Positions 10,331 through 19,437 of a stretch of 64,000 nucleotides of DNA are shown here, one piece after another. The position numbers were made by a program, and so were the translations under genes. Positions within the stretch are counted from its first letter, which is position 1. Every line of letters starts with the position of its first letter. The notes under the pieces were generated by a model that did not search any database, was not told the origin of the DNA, and saw only the letters and a list, made by a program, of their open reading frames with translations. The DNA comes from Mycoplana dimorpha (lineage in GTDB: Bacteria > Pseudomonadota > Alphaproteobacteria > Rhizobiales > Rhizobiaceae): the NCBI RefSeq assembly GCF_003046475.1, contig NZ_PZZZ01000002.1, positions 434,001 to 498,000 on the forward strand, read 5' to 3'.

Positions 10331-11914
10331 ATGAAGCGTCTGTCAGGCAGGGTCATGCTGCTGTCCGGGTGGACGCGGGCGCTGGTCGCATTCCTTGCCG
10401 GCCTGTTCGGGGTGCTGGCACTGCCGCCGTTCGGCTTCTTCGCCGCCCTGTTCGTCTCCTTCACGGTACTGGTGTGGCTAATCGATGGGGCGAGCGGCGA
10501 TCCGGACGCCGGCGTGCTGCGCCGGCAGGCGCCGGCTTTCCGCGTCGGCTGGTGCTTCGGCTTCGGTTACTTCCTCGGCGGATTGTGGTGGCTCGGCAAC
10601 GCACTGCTGGTGGAGGCGGACGAATACGCCTGGGCGCTGCCGCTGGCCATCCTCGGACTGCCCGCATTCCTGGCGCTTTTCTACGGTCTGGCGACGGCGC
10701 TTGCCCGTCTGTTCTGGTCTGACGGAGTGGGGCGCATTCTCGCATTGGCAGCCGCGTTCGGACTGGTCGAGTGGCTGCGCTCCTGGCTGTTCACCGGCTT
10801 TCCGTGGAACGCGGTGGGCTATGGCGCCATGCCGGTGCCGTTGATGATGCAGCCGGCTCGCTTTCTCGGCATCGCTGGAATGAACGTGCTCGCTGTTTTC
10901 GTCTTTGCGGCTCCCGCGTTGGTGTGGACCGGTCGCGGCAAGCGCCTCGGCCTGTCGCTCGCCGGTCTGCTGCTCGCGCTGCAGGCGGGCTACGGCTTGT
11001 ATGTGCTCCACGTCCTGCCGGATCCGGCCGACAGCGGCGTGACCGTCCGCCTCGTGCAGCCGGTGATCGATCAGTCGGCAAAGCTCGACGACGCGCAACG
11101 CGCCGCGGTCTTCGAGAAGCATCTGGCGCTGACGAGCGCCGCCGCTAGCGGCAAGCGCCCCGACATCGTGGTGTGGCCGGAGACCTCGATTCCCTTCATC
11201 CTCACCGACAATCCGGATGCGCTCGCCCGCATCGCCGAGGTGCTGGAGGACGATCAGGTGCTGCTGGCCGGTGCGGTTCGGGTTGAGGAAGCGGGCGCTG
11301 GCAAGCCGCCGCGCTACTACAATTCAATCTATGCGATCGACGGCCGGGGACAGATCCTCGGCGCCGCGGACAAGGTCCATCTCGTTCCGTTCGGCGAATA
11401 CATGCCGTTCGAGGGCCTTTTCATGTCCTGGGGGGTCGATGCGGTTGCCGCCATGCCGGGCGGCTTTTCCGGTGCGCGGCTCCATCAGGTGCTGACGCTT
11501 CCCTCGCAACGTTCCTTCTATCCGCTGATTTGCTACGAGGCGATCTTTCCGGGCGAGATCGACGCCGCCGCCTTCGGCACGGATGCGCTCCTGAACATCA
11601 CCAACGATGCCTGGTTCGGCAACACGCCCGGCCCCTACCAGCATTTCCACCAGGCTCAGTTGCGTGCCGTCGAGACCGGCCTGCCGCTCGTGCGCGCTGC
11701 CAATAGTGGCATCTCCGCGGTTGTAGATTCGAAAGGCCGCACTATATTAGGACTTGCTTATGACAAGGATGGTTTCATCGACGCAGCCTTACCGGGAACA
11801 AGCCCGGCGTTTCCTGATAAACTATCACAAAACCTCTGGTTTTGGGGTCTAGTTGCAATCTTTTTCACAGGGGCGGCGATTTCTCGCATTGGTTTTATCC
11901 GGTGGGCGAATTGA
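10331..11914 (+). CDS. lnt: Apolipoprotein N-acyltransferase
   Basis: Integral inner-membrane enzyme that adds the third acyl chain to the N-terminal Cys of lipoproteins; 527 residues. About six N-terminal membrane segments are followed by a nitrilase-type domain with the catalytic triad: Glu in VVWPETSIPF, Lys in DKVHLVPFGEYMPF and Cys in YPLICYEAIFPGE. LLNITNDAWFGNTPGPYQH is a hallmark, and one C-terminal membrane segment closes the protein. The ribosome site GAGAGGGGACGG lies just before the ATG. Order corC-lnt-regulator-metK is conserved in rhizobia. Confidence 0.97.
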   Translation: MKRLSGRVMLLSGWTRALVAFLAGLFGVLALPPFGFFAALFVSFTVLVWLIDGASGDPDAGVLRRQAPAFRVGWCFGFGYFLGGLWWLGNALLVEADEYAWALPLAILGLPAFLALFYGLATALARLFWSDGVGRILALAAAFGLVEWLRSWLFTGFPWNAVGYGAMPVPLMMQPARFLGIAGMNVLAVFVFAAPALVWTGRGKRLGLSLAGLLLALQAGYGLYVLHVLPDPADSGVTVRLVQPVIDQSAKLDDAQRAAVFEKHLALTSAAASGKRPDIVVWPETSIPFILTDNPDALARIAEVLEDDQVLLAGAVRVEEAGAGKPPRYYNSIYAIDGRGQILGAADKVHLVPFGEYMPFEGLFMSWGVDAVAAMPGGFSGARLHQVLTLPSQRSFYPLICYEAIFPGEIDAAAFGTDALLNITNDAWFGNTPGPYQHFHQAQLRAVETGLPLVRAANSGISAVVDSKGRTILGLAYDKDGFIDAALPGTSPAFPDKLSQNLWFWGLVAIFFTGAAISRIGFIRWAN

Positions 11915-11992
11915 CCGAAAACCCCTAAAATTGCATAGTGGCGGTCGCCGGTGTCTTTTTCGTATTATCAGTTCCGAGGCTATCTTCGGGTA

Positions 11993-12005
11993 CAACGTGA
12001 CGTTA
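11993..12005. promoter_or_regulatory. Possible PraR self-control site
   Basis: CAAC-GTGAC-GTTA lies 57 bases before the praR-like start codon. It matches 7 of 8 fixed positions of CAAC-N5-GTTG, the pattern that I recall being described for PraR in Rhizobium leguminosarum. Self-repression would fit the family, but one near-match in a short region is weak evidence. Confidence 0.28.
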
Positions 12006-12061
12006 GGTCTTATGATCGATGCCGGGCAATACGGGGCCATTTCGCACGTTAGGACACAGCA

Positions 12062-12481
12062 ATGATTGAGAACAAGAAGAAGCCGAACCCGATCGACATT
12101 CACGTCGGTAGCCGGATCCGCCTTCGCCGCACCATGCTCGGCATGAGCCAGGAAAAACTGGGCGAAAATCTGGGAATCACCTTCCAGCAGATCCAGAAGT
12201 ACGAGAAGGGCACGAACCGCGTCGGCGCCAGCCGCCTGCAGAACATTTCCAGCATTCTCAACGTGCCGGTTTCCTTCTTCTTCGAGGATGCGCCGGGCGA
12301 TAGCTCGGGCAGCCAGCCCGGCATGGCCGAGGCCGCCAGCTCGAACTATGTCGTCGATTTCCTGTCGTCTTCGGAAGGCCTGCAGCTGAACCGGGCTTTT
12401 GTGAAGATCGCCGACCCCAAGGTGCGCCGCAAGATCGTCGACCTGGTCAAGGCGCTCGCCGCCGAGGCCGAAGTCGAATAG
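12062..12481 (+). CDS. praR: XRE-family regulator, PraR-like
   Basis: A 139-residue helix-turn-helix protein. HVGSRIRLRRTMLGMSQEKL, then GENLGITFQQIQKYEKGTNR, form the Cro/CI-type DNA-binding domain, and NVPVSFFFEDAPG and YVVDFLSSSEGLQLNRAF follow in the C-terminal half. This pattern and the location directly before metK match PraR of Rhizobium and Azorhizobium, a repressor of attachment/biofilm and symbiosis-linked genes. The function is transferred from those relatives. A strong terminator follows, separating it from metK. Confidence 0.82.
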   Translation: MIENKKKPNPIDIHVGSRIRLRRTMLGMSQEKLGENLGITFQQIQKYEKGTNRVGASRLQNISSILNVPVSFFFEDAPGDSSGSQPGMAEAASSNYVVDFLSSSEGLQLNRAFVKIADPKVRRKIVDLVKALAAEAEVE

Positions 12482-12514
12482 CGGCTCGCCGCCTGACAAC
12501 CTGCGACTTTCAAG

Positions 12515-12539
12515 AAAACGGCTCTTCGGAGCCGTTTTT
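12515..12539 (+). terminator. Rho-independent terminator after praR
   Basis: Perfect 10-bp stem AAAACGGCTC / GAGCCGTTTT with a TTCG tetraloop and a run of five T. It lies 34 bases after the praR stop. Confidence 0.9.
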
Positions 12540-12567
12540 CTTTGCCTGCACGACTAAAAGATAATCG

Positions 12568-12589
12568 GACATAAACATATGTTTATGTC
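12568..12589. promoter_or_regulatory. Perfect 22-bp palindrome before metK, SahR-like operator
   Basis: Each half-site is GACATAAACAT and its exact reverse complement, with no spacer. It lies 67 bases before metK and after the praR terminator, so it can act only on the metK promoter region. The shape (ATAAA-N-AT-AT-N-TTTAT) resembles sites reported for SahR, the ArsR-family SAH-responsive regulator of methionine-cycle genes in Proteobacteria, differing at the symmetrical position next to the centre. The regulator itself is not in the window. Confidence 0.55.
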
Positions 12590-12656
12590 GTTCTGCGCTT
12601 GTTTTTGGGGCTTGAAATGACTAAGACGGGACATCTTCATTGAGGGGAATTCCCGT

Positions 12657-13916
12657 ATGCGCAGCAACTACCTCTTCACCAGCGAGTCCGTGGCCGAGGG
12701 ACATCCCGACAAGGTCTGCGATCGAATTTCCGACGAGATCGTCGACCTGGTCTATCGTGAGGCGAACAAGACGAAGTTCGATCCCTGGTCCGTCCGCATC
12801 GCCTGTGAGACGCTCGCGACCACGAACCGCGTGGTCATTGCCGGCGAAGTGCGGCTGCCGCCGAGCCTCCTGAAGAAGGACAAGGACGGCCGCGACGTCA
12901 TCAATCCGGCCAAGTTCAGGGCCGTCGCGCGCAAGGCGATCCGGGATATCGGCTACGAGCAGAGCGGCTTCCACTGGAAGACCGTCAGGATCGACGTGCT
13001 GTTGCACGCCCAGTCCGATGATATTGCCCAGGGCGTCGACAACGCTGCCGACCACCAGGGCAACGAGGGTGCCGGTGACCAGGGCATCATGTTCGGCTAT
13101 GCCTGCCGCGAGACGGCGGAGCTCATGCCGGCCCCAATTTACTATTCCCACCGCATCCTTCAGCTGCTCGCCGACGCCCGCAAGAAGGGCGACGGCGACG
13201 TCGCCAGGCTCGGCCCCGATGCCAAGAGCCAGGTGACGGTGAAGTATGTCGACGGCAAGCCCGACGAGGTCAGTTCGATCGTTCTGTCGACCCAGCACCT
13301 CGATGACAGCTGGGACTCGACCAAGGTCCGCAAGGTGGTCGAACCCTATATCCGCGAGGCGCTTTCCGACATCCGCATCGCCGACGATTGCAGATGGTAC
13401 ATCAATCCCACCGGCAAATTCGTGATCGGCGGCCCGGACGGTGACGCGGGACTGACCGGCCGCAAGATCATCGTCGACACCTATGGCGGCGCCGCCCCGC
13501 ATGGCGGCGGTGCATTCTCCGGCAAGGACACGACCAAGGTGGACCGCTCGGCGGCTTACGCGGCACGCTATCTCGCGAAAAACGTTGTCGCCGCGGCCTT
13601 GGCCGAGCGCTGCACCATCCAGCTTTCCTATGCGATCGGCGTGGCCCAGCCGCTGTCGATCTATGTCGACCTGCACGGTACCGGCAAGGTGACCGAGGAT
13701 CAGGTCGAAGCGGCGATCCGCAAGGTGATGGACCTTTCGCCGTCCGGCATCCGCCGCCATCTCGACCTCAACAGGCCGATCTATGCCAAGACCTCGGCTT
13801 ACGGCCATTTCGGCCGCAAGGCCGGCCGCGACGGTTCGTTCTCCTGGGAGAAGCTGGACCTGGTGAAGCCGTTGAAGGATGCGCTGAAGGCCGAGACGCT
13901 GAAGGCCGCCGCCTGA
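12657..13916 (+). CDS. metK: S-adenosylmethionine synthetase
   Basis: Makes S-adenosylmethionine from methionine and ATP; cytoplasmic, 419 residues, the longer alphaproteobacterial form. Signatures: [20 protein letters not shown] at the N-terminus, [14 protein letters not shown], and the phosphate loop [19 protein letters not shown]. The ribosome site GAGGGGAA lies 7 bases before the ATG. It has its own promoter region with the palindrome at 12568-12589 and ends at a strong terminator. It is followed by trmB, whose product uses SAM. Confidence 0.98.
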   Translation: MRSNYLFTSESVAEGHPDKVCDRISDEIVDLVYREANKTKFDPWSVRIACETLATTNRVVIAGEVRLPPSLLKKDKDGRDVINPAKFRAVARKAIRDIGYEQSGFHWKTVRIDVLLHAQSDDIAQGVDNAADHQGNEGAGDQGIMFGYACRETAELMPAPIYYSHRILQLLADARKKGDGDVARLGPDAKSQVTVKYVDGKPDEVSSIVLSTQHLDDSWDSTKVRKVVEPYIREALSDIRIADDCRWYINPTGKFVIGGPDGDAGLTGRKIIVDTYGGAAPHGGGAFSGKDTTKVDRSAAYAARYLAKNVVAAALAERCTIQLSYAIGVAQPLSIYVDLHGTGKVTEDQVEAAIRKVMDLSPSGIRRHLDLNRPIYAKTSAYGHFGRKAGRDGSFSWEKLDLVKPLKDALKAETLKAAA

Positions 13917-13948
13917 TCGCCCTTTACGGGTCGCCCGGGAAGACTGTA

Positions 13949-13983
13949 AAGCGGGTGCCTCCTTCAAGGAGACGCCCGCTTTT
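13949..13983 (+). terminator. Terminator between metK and trmB
   Basis: Stem of about 14 bp (AAGCGGGTGCCTCC with GGAGACGCCCGCTT, one G-T pair and one mismatch), 5-base loop, then TTTT. trmB begins only 19 bases further on, so trmB may depend on read-through or a promoter in this gap. Confidence 0.8.
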
Positions 13984-14001
13984 ATCGTGAGAGACACAGC
14001 C

Positions 14002-14703
14002 ATGACAGATCAGCAGCACCCGGTTCGCGCCACCGAAGCCTTCTTCGGGCGACGCAAGGGCAAGCCGCTGCGCGAGCGGCAGGCGCAAGGCATGGCTGCG
14101 CTGCTGCCGGCCCTGAAGCTCGATCTTGGGACGCCAGCGCCGTCCAGTCTTTCTGCACTGTTTCCTGTTCCGGTGGACGAGGTGCGTCTGGAGATCGGCT
14201 TCGGCGGCGGAGAACATCTCGTCCACCGAGCGCAGGAAAGGGCGAATACCGGGTTCATCGGCGTCGAGCCCTTCGTCAATTCAATGGCGAAGTTTCTGTC
14301 CCGCGTCGACGATCTGGGGCTGAAGAATGTCCGCGTCTATGATGACGACGCGACCGAGGTTCTGGACTGGCTGCCGGCGGCGTCGATCGACCAGATCGAC
14401 CTGCTCTATCCCGATCCCTGGCCGAAGCGGAAGCACTGGAAGCGCCGCTTCGTCTCGGCGGTCAATCTGGACCGGTTCGCCCGGGTGCTGAAACCCGGAG
14501 GGCGGTTCTGCTTTGCGTCCGACATCGACACCTACGTCAACTGGACGCTGTTGCATTGCGGGCGACACCCGGCCTTCGAATGGATGGCGGAAAACGCCAG
14601 CGACTGGCTGACGCCCTTTGTCGGCTGGCCCGGCACCCGTTACGAGGCAAAGGCCCGGCGCGAGGGCCGGAGCTCGGCCTATCTCACCTTCAGGCGGGGG
14701 TGA
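14002..14703 (+). CDS. trmB: tRNA (guanine-N7)-methyltransferase TrmB
   Basis: SAM-dependent enzyme methylating G46 of tRNA; 233 residues. The SAM-binding glycine loop is in [18 protein letters not shown], and the family hallmark is [20 protein letters not shown] (PDPWPK-x-RH-x-KRR). The ATG at 14002 is preferred; a GTG at 13987 overlaps the upstream terminator region and would add five residues. Confidence 0.96.
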   Translation: MTDQQHPVRATEAFFGRRKGKPLRERQAQGMAALLPALKLDLGTPAPSSLSALFPVPVDEVRLEIGFGGGEHLVHRAQERANTGFIGVEPFVNSMAKFLSRVDDLGLKNVRVYDDDATEVLDWLPAASIDQIDLLYPDPWPKRKHWKRRFVSAVNLDRFARVLKPGGRFCFASDIDTYVNWTLLHCGRHPAFEWMAENASDWLTPFVGWPGTRYEAKARREGRSSAYLTFRRG

Positions 14704-14718
14704 CCCGACCGTTCGATT

Positions 14719-14976
14719 TCAATGCAGGCTGACCGTGCGCAGTTCGTCTTCCGCTGCCTTGTAGAAGGTGCTGGAACGGTTGTCGGTCAGAAGGATGGGC
14801 GTGCCGTCGGCGCCGAACAGCGCCCAGAGGTCGAGGTTCGGATCGATGTCCGGTGCTTCCGGGAAGCAGCGCGACACCTCGTCGGCGCGCATCTTGCGGA
14901 TATAGCCGAGTTCGCCGGCGCCCAGATGCGCAAGATCGGCCTTGCTGACTTTGGGGGTGATGGTTTTCAGTGCCAT
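14719..14976 (-). CDS. DUF1150 family protein
   Basis: An 85-residue cytoplasmic protein of unknown role matching the DUF1150 type: ELGYIRKMRADEVSRCFP, LWALFGADGTPILLTDNR, and a helical end with YKAAEDEL. The ribosome site CAGGAGG precedes the start. It lies 142 bases downstream of a small heat-shock gene on the same strand; this hsp20-DUF1150 pairing recurs in rhizobia and suggests a heat-stress link, but no activity is known. Confidence 0.85.
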   Translation of the reverse strand: MALKTITPKVSKADLAHLGAGELGYIRKMRADEVSRCFPEAPDIDPNLDLWALFGADGTPILLTDNRSSTFYKAAEDELRTVSLH

Positions 14977-15118
14977 GTTCGCCTCCTGGGCAAATCGCCG
15001 GATTGGCTACCGGCCTGATCCGGATGCCCGCTGTCGTCATGACCCGTCGGTGCGTCCGGTTAAGATCAGACTATCCTTAACGCCGTCCGGCGGCTGTGCC
15101 CGCAGGAACGCACTTGGC

Positions 15119-15550
15119 CTAGTCTGGTACGGAAATGTTAATTTTTCTTACCATGCGCTCCGGCTCGGGACGCACGAGGTCGATCGAGAGAAGGCCGTTG
15201 CGCAACTCGGCACCCAGTACCCGCATGCCATCGGCAAGGACGAACATGCGCTGGAACTGCCGGGCGGCAATGCCGCGGTAGAGATACTCGCGCTCGCTCG
15301 CGTCGGTCTGGCGGCCGCGGACGATCAGCTGGTTCTCCTCCGTCGTCACCTCCAGTTCGTCCTCGGAAAACCCGGCGACGGCGAGTACAATGCGCAGCCG
15401 TTCCGGAGAGCCCTCCGCGCTGTCGGCGCGGATACGTTCTATGTTGTACGGCGGGTAGCCATCATTGCCCTTGGCAATCCGCTCGAGCGATTTCTCCATG
15501 GCATCAAAGCCGAGCAGCAAAGGGCTGGCGAAGGGCGTCATGCGGCTCAT
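15119..15550 (-). CDS. Small heat-shock protein, Hsp20/alpha-crystallin family (IbpA-like)
   Basis: A 143-residue ATP-independent holdase that binds unfolding proteins in the cytoplasm. N-terminal MSRMTPFASPLLLGFDAMEK and PPYNIERI are typical of rhizobial class-A Hsp20. The alpha-crystallin domain runs through LRIVLAVAGFSEDELEV, YLYRGIAARQFQRMFVLADG and AELRNGLLSIDLVRPEPE. The start at 15550 follows AAGGA; the frame is open much further upstream but runs antisense to the nucleoside hydrolase and is not coding. A heat-shock-type promoter lies upstream. Confidence 0.95.
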   Translation of the reverse strand: MSRMTPFASPLLLGFDAMEKSLERIAKGNDGYPPYNIERIRADSAEGSPERLRIVLAVAGFSEDELEVTTEENQLIVRGRQTDASEREYLYRGIAARQFQRMFVLADGMRVLGAELRNGLLSIDLVRPEPERMVRKINISVPD

Positions 15551-15612
15551 TTCATTAGTCCTTGCGTTCAAGCGACCGGTGGGGGACCCGAATTCGGCAT
15601 CCCGACACGCGC

Positions 15613-15642
15613 AATATGGGTATTGCCAGTCGGGCGTGCAAG
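15613..15642 (-). promoter_or_regulatory. Sigma-32 (RpoH)-type promoter of hsp20
   Basis: Read on the minus strand: CTTGCAC, 15 bases, CCCATATT. This is close to the heat-shock consensus CTTGAAA-N11-16-CCCATNT, with the -10 fully matching. The expected 5' leader is about 55 nt. The leader was inspected for a ROSE-type RNA thermometer; only a short CTTG/CAAG pairing near the ribosome site was seen. Confidence 0.6.
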
Positions 15643-15733
15643 ACGCTTGCGAAGCGGCGCCCGGCCAATATAGTCCCGCTTCGCCGGAGGGACGGCGCGC
15701 CGCCAAAATATTGATTCGCAACAGTGAGGCCCG

Positions 15734-16678
15734 ATGTCGCAGCCAAGAAAGATAATCATAGACACCGACCCGGGGCAGGATGACGCGGCGGCGATCATGC
15801 TGGCGTTCGGCAGTCCGGAGGCGATCGATGTTCTTGGCGTCACCACGGTTGCCGGCAACGTGCCGCTGCCGCTGACCGCCCGCAATGCACGCATCGTCTG
15901 CGAGCTGTGCGGGCGTCCCGACGTCAAGGTTTTCGCCGGCGCCGACGCGCCGCTGAAGCGCCCGCTGGTGACCGCCGAGCATGTGCATGGCAGGACCGGC
16001 CTGGACGGACCCGATTTCGACGAGCCGACGATGCCGCTGCAGGAGAAGCACGCGGTCGACTTCATCGTCGACACGCTCCGCAGCGAGCCGGCCGGGACCG
16101 TGACCCTGTGCACGCTGGGGCCGCTGACCAACGTTGCGCTGGCGCTCCAGCAGGCGCCGGACATCGCCGGACGTGTGGCCGAGCTCGTCATGATGGGTGG
16201 CGGCTTCTTCGAGGGCGGCAACATCACGCCGGCGGCGGAGTTCAACATCTATGTCGATCCGGAGGCGGCCGAGGTCGTGTTCAGGTCGGGCATTCCGATC
16301 GTGATGATGCCGCTCGACGTGACGCATAAGGTGATGACGCTGAAGAGCCGGGTCGCGAAGATCCGTGCCATCGGCACGGCGCCGGCGATCGCTCTGGTGG
16401 AGATGCTGGAGTTCTTCGAACGCTTCGACGTCGAGAAGTACGGCTCCGACGGCGGGCCGCTGCATGATCCGACCGTGATCGCCTATCTGCTACGACCCGA
16501 GCTGTTCGGCGGTCGGGACTGCAACGTCATGATCGAGACAAGCTCGCCGCTGACCGCCGGCATGACGGTTGTGGACTGGTGGCAGGTTACCGGGCGCGCG
16601 CACAATGCGCGGGTGATGCGCGAGGTGGATGCGGACGGCTTCTTCGAGCTTCTGACCGAGCGCGTGGCGCGGCTGTAA
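15734..16678 (+). CDS. Inosine-uridine-type nucleoside hydrolase
   Basis: A 314-residue ribonucleoside hydrolase (IunH/RihA family) releasing base and ribose in nucleoside salvage. The calcium/ribose-binding N-terminus is IIIDTDPGQDDAAAIMLAF. GPLTNVALALQQAP, PAAEFNIYVDPEAAEVV, the LDVTHKV strand and the late HDPTV complete the active site. It is cytoplasmic with no signal peptide. It is convergent with the chemoreceptor gene and ends in a shared terminator. Base preference cannot be read from sequence. Confidence 0.93.
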   Translation: MSQPRKIIIDTDPGQDDAAAIMLAFGSPEAIDVLGVTTVAGNVPLPLTARNARIVCELCGRPDVKVFAGADAPLKRPLVTAEHVHGRTGLDGPDFDEPTMPLQEKHAVDFIVDTLRSEPAGTVTLCTLGPLTNVALALQQAPDIAGRVAELVMMGGGFFEGGNITPAAEFNIYVDPEAAEVVFRSGIPIVMMPLDVTHKVMTLKSRVAKIRAIGTAPAIALVEMLEFFERFDVEKYGSDGGPLHDPTVIAYLLRPELFGGRDCNVMIETSSPLTAGMTVVDWWQVTGRAHNARVMREVDADGFFELLTERVARL

Positions 16679-16743
16679 GGCGGTGCGCTATCGGTAACCC
16701 TTACGCCCGCAAGACGGAGCGGCACAGGGTGCTCCCTGTAAAC

Positions 16744-16770
16744 AAAAACGGCGCCGCATGGGCGCCGTTT
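16744..16770. terminator. Bidirectional terminator between nucleoside hydrolase and chemoreceptor genes
   Basis: Perfect 10-bp stem AAACGGCGCC / GGCGCCGTTT with loop GCATG. TTT follows on the plus strand and TTTTTGTTT on the minus strand, so it can end both converging transcripts. Confidence 0.85.
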
Positions 16771-16795
16771 GCATGTTTACGGGTTGCGACCTGGC

Positions 16796-19123
16796 TCAGA
16801 ACTCTTCCCAGTCGTCAAGGGCGAGCGCGGTGTTGCCGGCGACCTGTGGGATCGCCCGGGTCGGGGCAGGGCGTCGGACCGCCGCGGTAGGTTGCGCCTG
16901 GGCCTGGACCGCTCGCTGCGGCTGACGGGCCGCAGCCTGCTGGGCCTGCGCGGTGCGGAAGCGGGCGACGAGCGACTGCAGCGTCTTGGCTTCTTCGTTG
17001 AGCGAAACGCTGGCCGCGGTCGCTTCCTCGACCATCGCCGCGTTCTGCTGGGTCACCTGGTCCATCTGGTTGACGGCCGAGTTGATCTCCTTCAGCCCGA
17101 CGGCCTGTTCGGATGCCGAGGAGGAGATCTGGCTGATCAGGCTGTTAATCTGCATGACCTGCTCGGCGATCTTCTCCAGCGCGCTGCCGGTCTTGCCGAC
17201 CAGGTCGACGCCCTCGCGCACCTGCGCCTCCGAGGCGTTGATGAGATTCTTGATCTCCTTGGCGGCATTGGCGGAACGCTGCGCAAGCTCGCGCACCTCC
17301 TGGGCGACGACGGCGAAGCCCTTGCCGGCTTCGCCGGCGCGGGCGGCTTCGACGCCGGCGTTGAGCGCCAGAAGGTTGGTCTGGAAGGCGATCTCGTCGA
17401 TGACGCCGATGATATTCGAGATTTCGCTCGACGACTTCTCGATGCCCTTCATGGCGGCGATCGCCTTCTGCACCACCTCGCCAGACTTGACGGCATCGTC
17501 GCTGGCGGTGCCAACGGACTGTGCGGCGATGCGGGCGTTGTCCGCGCTCGAGTTGACCTGGGAGGTCAGCTGATCGAGCGCCGCCGCCGTCTCCTCGAGG
17601 CTTGCAGCCTGCTTTTCGGTGCGCTGCGACAGGTCGGTGGCCCCGGAGGATATCTCGTTCGTGCCGTTGCCGATGTTGGCGACCGACGCGTTGACGGTCT
17701 GGATCGTCTCCTCGAGGCTTGCCATGGCGGAGTTGAAGTCGGTCTTGATCTTGGCGTACTCGCCGGGGAACTCGCCGGACAGCCGGTAGGAAAGCTCGCC
17801 GGACGACAACCGGGCAAGCCCCTCGGCCAGCCGTGCGACGATGTCGCGCTGCAGCGCACCCGAGGCCTGGCGCTCGGCCTCGGAGCGGGTGCGCTCCGTC
17901 TCCGTCATCTGGCGCTGGCTTTCAGCCTCGGCTTCCAGGCGCTTGGTATCGGCGAGCTGGTGGCGGAAGCCCTCCAGCGCCTTGGCGACGGCGCCCGTCT
18001 CGTCGGTGCGCTCCTGTCCGGAGACCGGATCGGCATAGTCGCCGGCGCTCAGTCTCTCCACATCGCCGACGAGGCCCGAGAGCGGCTTCTGCACGAAGCG
18101 GCGGACGGCGAGCCAAAGGCCGGTGAGCACGGCAGCAAGCACGATCAGCCCGCCGACCACCATCATGAAGGTCTGCTCCTTGATCGGTGCGTTGATGACG
18201 CTGTGCGGGATATCCACCAGCACCACCCATGTCGTGTTCACGTCGGGGAGCGCGACCGGATAGACGACGCGGTCGAACGACTCGCCGTCAGCCATCGTGA
18301 GATCCGGGATGATGCCGGCCGTCTGCGAAGACAGTGCGGCTTCGATGACCTCGGCGCCGGTTCCGTCGTAAGCCTTCATCGCCAGGTCAGGACGCGGCGC
18401 AACCAGCCATTTTCCGGACTGCGTCAGGATCAGGACGCGGCCCGAACCGAAGGGCTTGAGCTGGGAGACGCGTTCGGCGAGCGTGGTCAGCCTGACGTCG
18501 ACGCCCCCGACGCCGATCAACTTGCCGTTCGACATGACGGGATAGGCGATCGACGCGATGGAAATGGCCTTCCCGGTTCCCGTTTCCAGGTACGGTGCGG
18601 TCATCGCGCCTTTGCCGCTCTTTGATGCGAGCGTGTAGAACTCGGCATCGTATTCGGACTCGAATGTCGAAAACGAGATGCCGTCCGCGCCCTTGGTCCA
18701 GTAGGGATTGAAGGTGCCATCCTTGGCGCCGCCGAATTCGGTGTTCGCGACGTAGTCTGCCGCCTTGCCGTCGTAGGTGTCCTTCTCGGCGGCAAACCAG
18801 CTGCCGAAGGCGAAGTCGTTCTTCTCGACGTTCACCTTCAGGAGATCGATGACGCTCTTGCGCTCGGCGAACCCGCCCTCGTGAGCCTTGCCGATGATGC
18901 CGGCGGTGGAGCGCGCAGCGCTCGCCAACTCGCCGACGGCGCCGGCGACCTCGTTGGCAATCGCCCGCGCTTCGCTGTTTGCTTCGTTGCGAATCAGCGA
19001 TTGGACGCGATCTTCAGACTGCGAGATCAGGACGAAATTCGACGCCAGCAGAACGAGGGCGATGGTGCCGCCCGTCACTGCGATCAGCTTCGTCGCGAGC
19101 GACTTTGGCTGGATGTTGAACAT
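16796..19123 (-). CDS. Methyl-accepting chemotaxis protein with Cache-type sensor
   Basis: A 775-residue chemoreceptor. Membrane segment 1 is at about residues 7-32, then a large periplasmic Cache-type sensor (about 33-310, with WFAAEKDTYDG and DVRLTTLAERVSQL), membrane segment 2 (about 315-340), HAMP regions, and the methyl-accepting signalling domain with the conserved hairpin EIAFQTNLLALNAGVEAARA. It ends in DDWEEF, an NWETF-type pentapeptide tether for CheR/CheB, marking it as a high-abundance class receptor. No che genes are adjacent, so it should feed the main chemotaxis cluster elsewhere. The ligand is unknown. Confidence 0.95.
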   Translation of the reverse strand: MFNIQPKSLATKLIAVTGGTIALVLLASNFVLISQSEDRVQSLIRNEANSEARAIANEVAGAVGELASAARSTAGIIGKAHEGGFAERKSVIDLLKVNVEKNDFAFGSWFAAEKDTYDGKAADYVANTEFGGAKDGTFNPYWTKGADGISFSTFESEYDAEFYTLASKSGKGAMTAPYLETGTGKAISIASIAYPVMSNGKLIGVGGVDVRLTTLAERVSQLKPFGSGRVLILTQSGKWLVAPRPDLAMKAYDGTGAEVIEAALSSQTAGIIPDLTMADGESFDRVVYPVALPDVNTTWVVLVDIPHSVINAPIKEQTFMMVVGGLIVLAAVLTGLWLAVRRFVQKPLSGLVGDVERLSAGDYADPVSGQERTDETGAVAKALEGFRHQLADTKRLEAEAESQRQMTETERTRSEAERQASGALQRDIVARLAEGLARLSSGELSYRLSGEFPGEYAKIKTDFNSAMASLEETIQTVNASVANIGNGTNEISSGATDLSQRTEKQAASLEETAAALDQLTSQVNSSADNARIAAQSVGTASDDAVKSGEVVQKAIAAMKGIEKSSSEISNIIGVIDEIAFQTNLLALNAGVEAARAGEAGKGFAVVAQEVRELAQRSANAAKEIKNLINASEAQVREGVDLVGKTGSALEKIAEQVMQINSLISQISSSASEQAVGLKEINSAVNQMDQVTQQNAAMVEEATAASVSLNEEAKTLQSLVARFRTAQAQQAAARQPQRAVQAQAQPTAAVRRPAPTRAIPQVAGNTALALDDWEEF

Positions 19124-19437
19124 GGAATCCTCATGGGTTGTGCCACGCGCCGGAGACCGGCTGCGACATACGCTATCGAGACTGATGGATGGACTCCGTC
19201 ATGGAGATGTCGAATGCCGGACCAGCATCCGGGGCTGGCCCCTGGCCCTGCGGGGTCGCCGTCTGATACAACCGGATATCGGCAAGACATTAAAAAAATC
19301 GCTATTAAGCAGCGATTCTCGGCCCCCGAGAGATGCGGGGCACCGGCGGCTATGCACTCAGGAAGGCGATGGTCCCCTAACGGGCGCAAAAAAACGGCCC
19401 GCAGAGCGGGCCGTCGCTGTTCTGTGGCAAGGCGGGC
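19124..19437. other. Gap between chemoreceptor and DUF1236 genes
   Basis: The left part (19124-19300) is the 5' region of the chemoreceptor gene; no clear sigma-54 or sigma-70 promoter was picked out. The right part holds the DUF1236 terminator at 19388-19414. No protein or RNA gene is visible. Confidence 0.5.
19388..19414 (-). terminator. Terminator of the DUF1236 gene
   Basis: On the minus strand: ACGGCCCGC, a TCT loop, GCGGGCCGT, then a run of seven T counting the end of the stem. It begins 23 bases after the DUF1236 stop codon. Confidence 0.9.

Noticed and set aside
15551-16465. Long N-terminal extension of the Hsp20 frame
   Set aside because: It runs antisense to the nucleoside hydrolase and carries no Hsp20-like sequence. 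The start at 15550 has a ribosome site and a heat-shock promoter upstream.
16769-18625. 618-codon open frame on the plus strand
   Set aside because: It lies antisense to the chemoreceptor gene, whose sequence is fully conserved. The frame is a by-product of high-GC codon use and shows no family motif.
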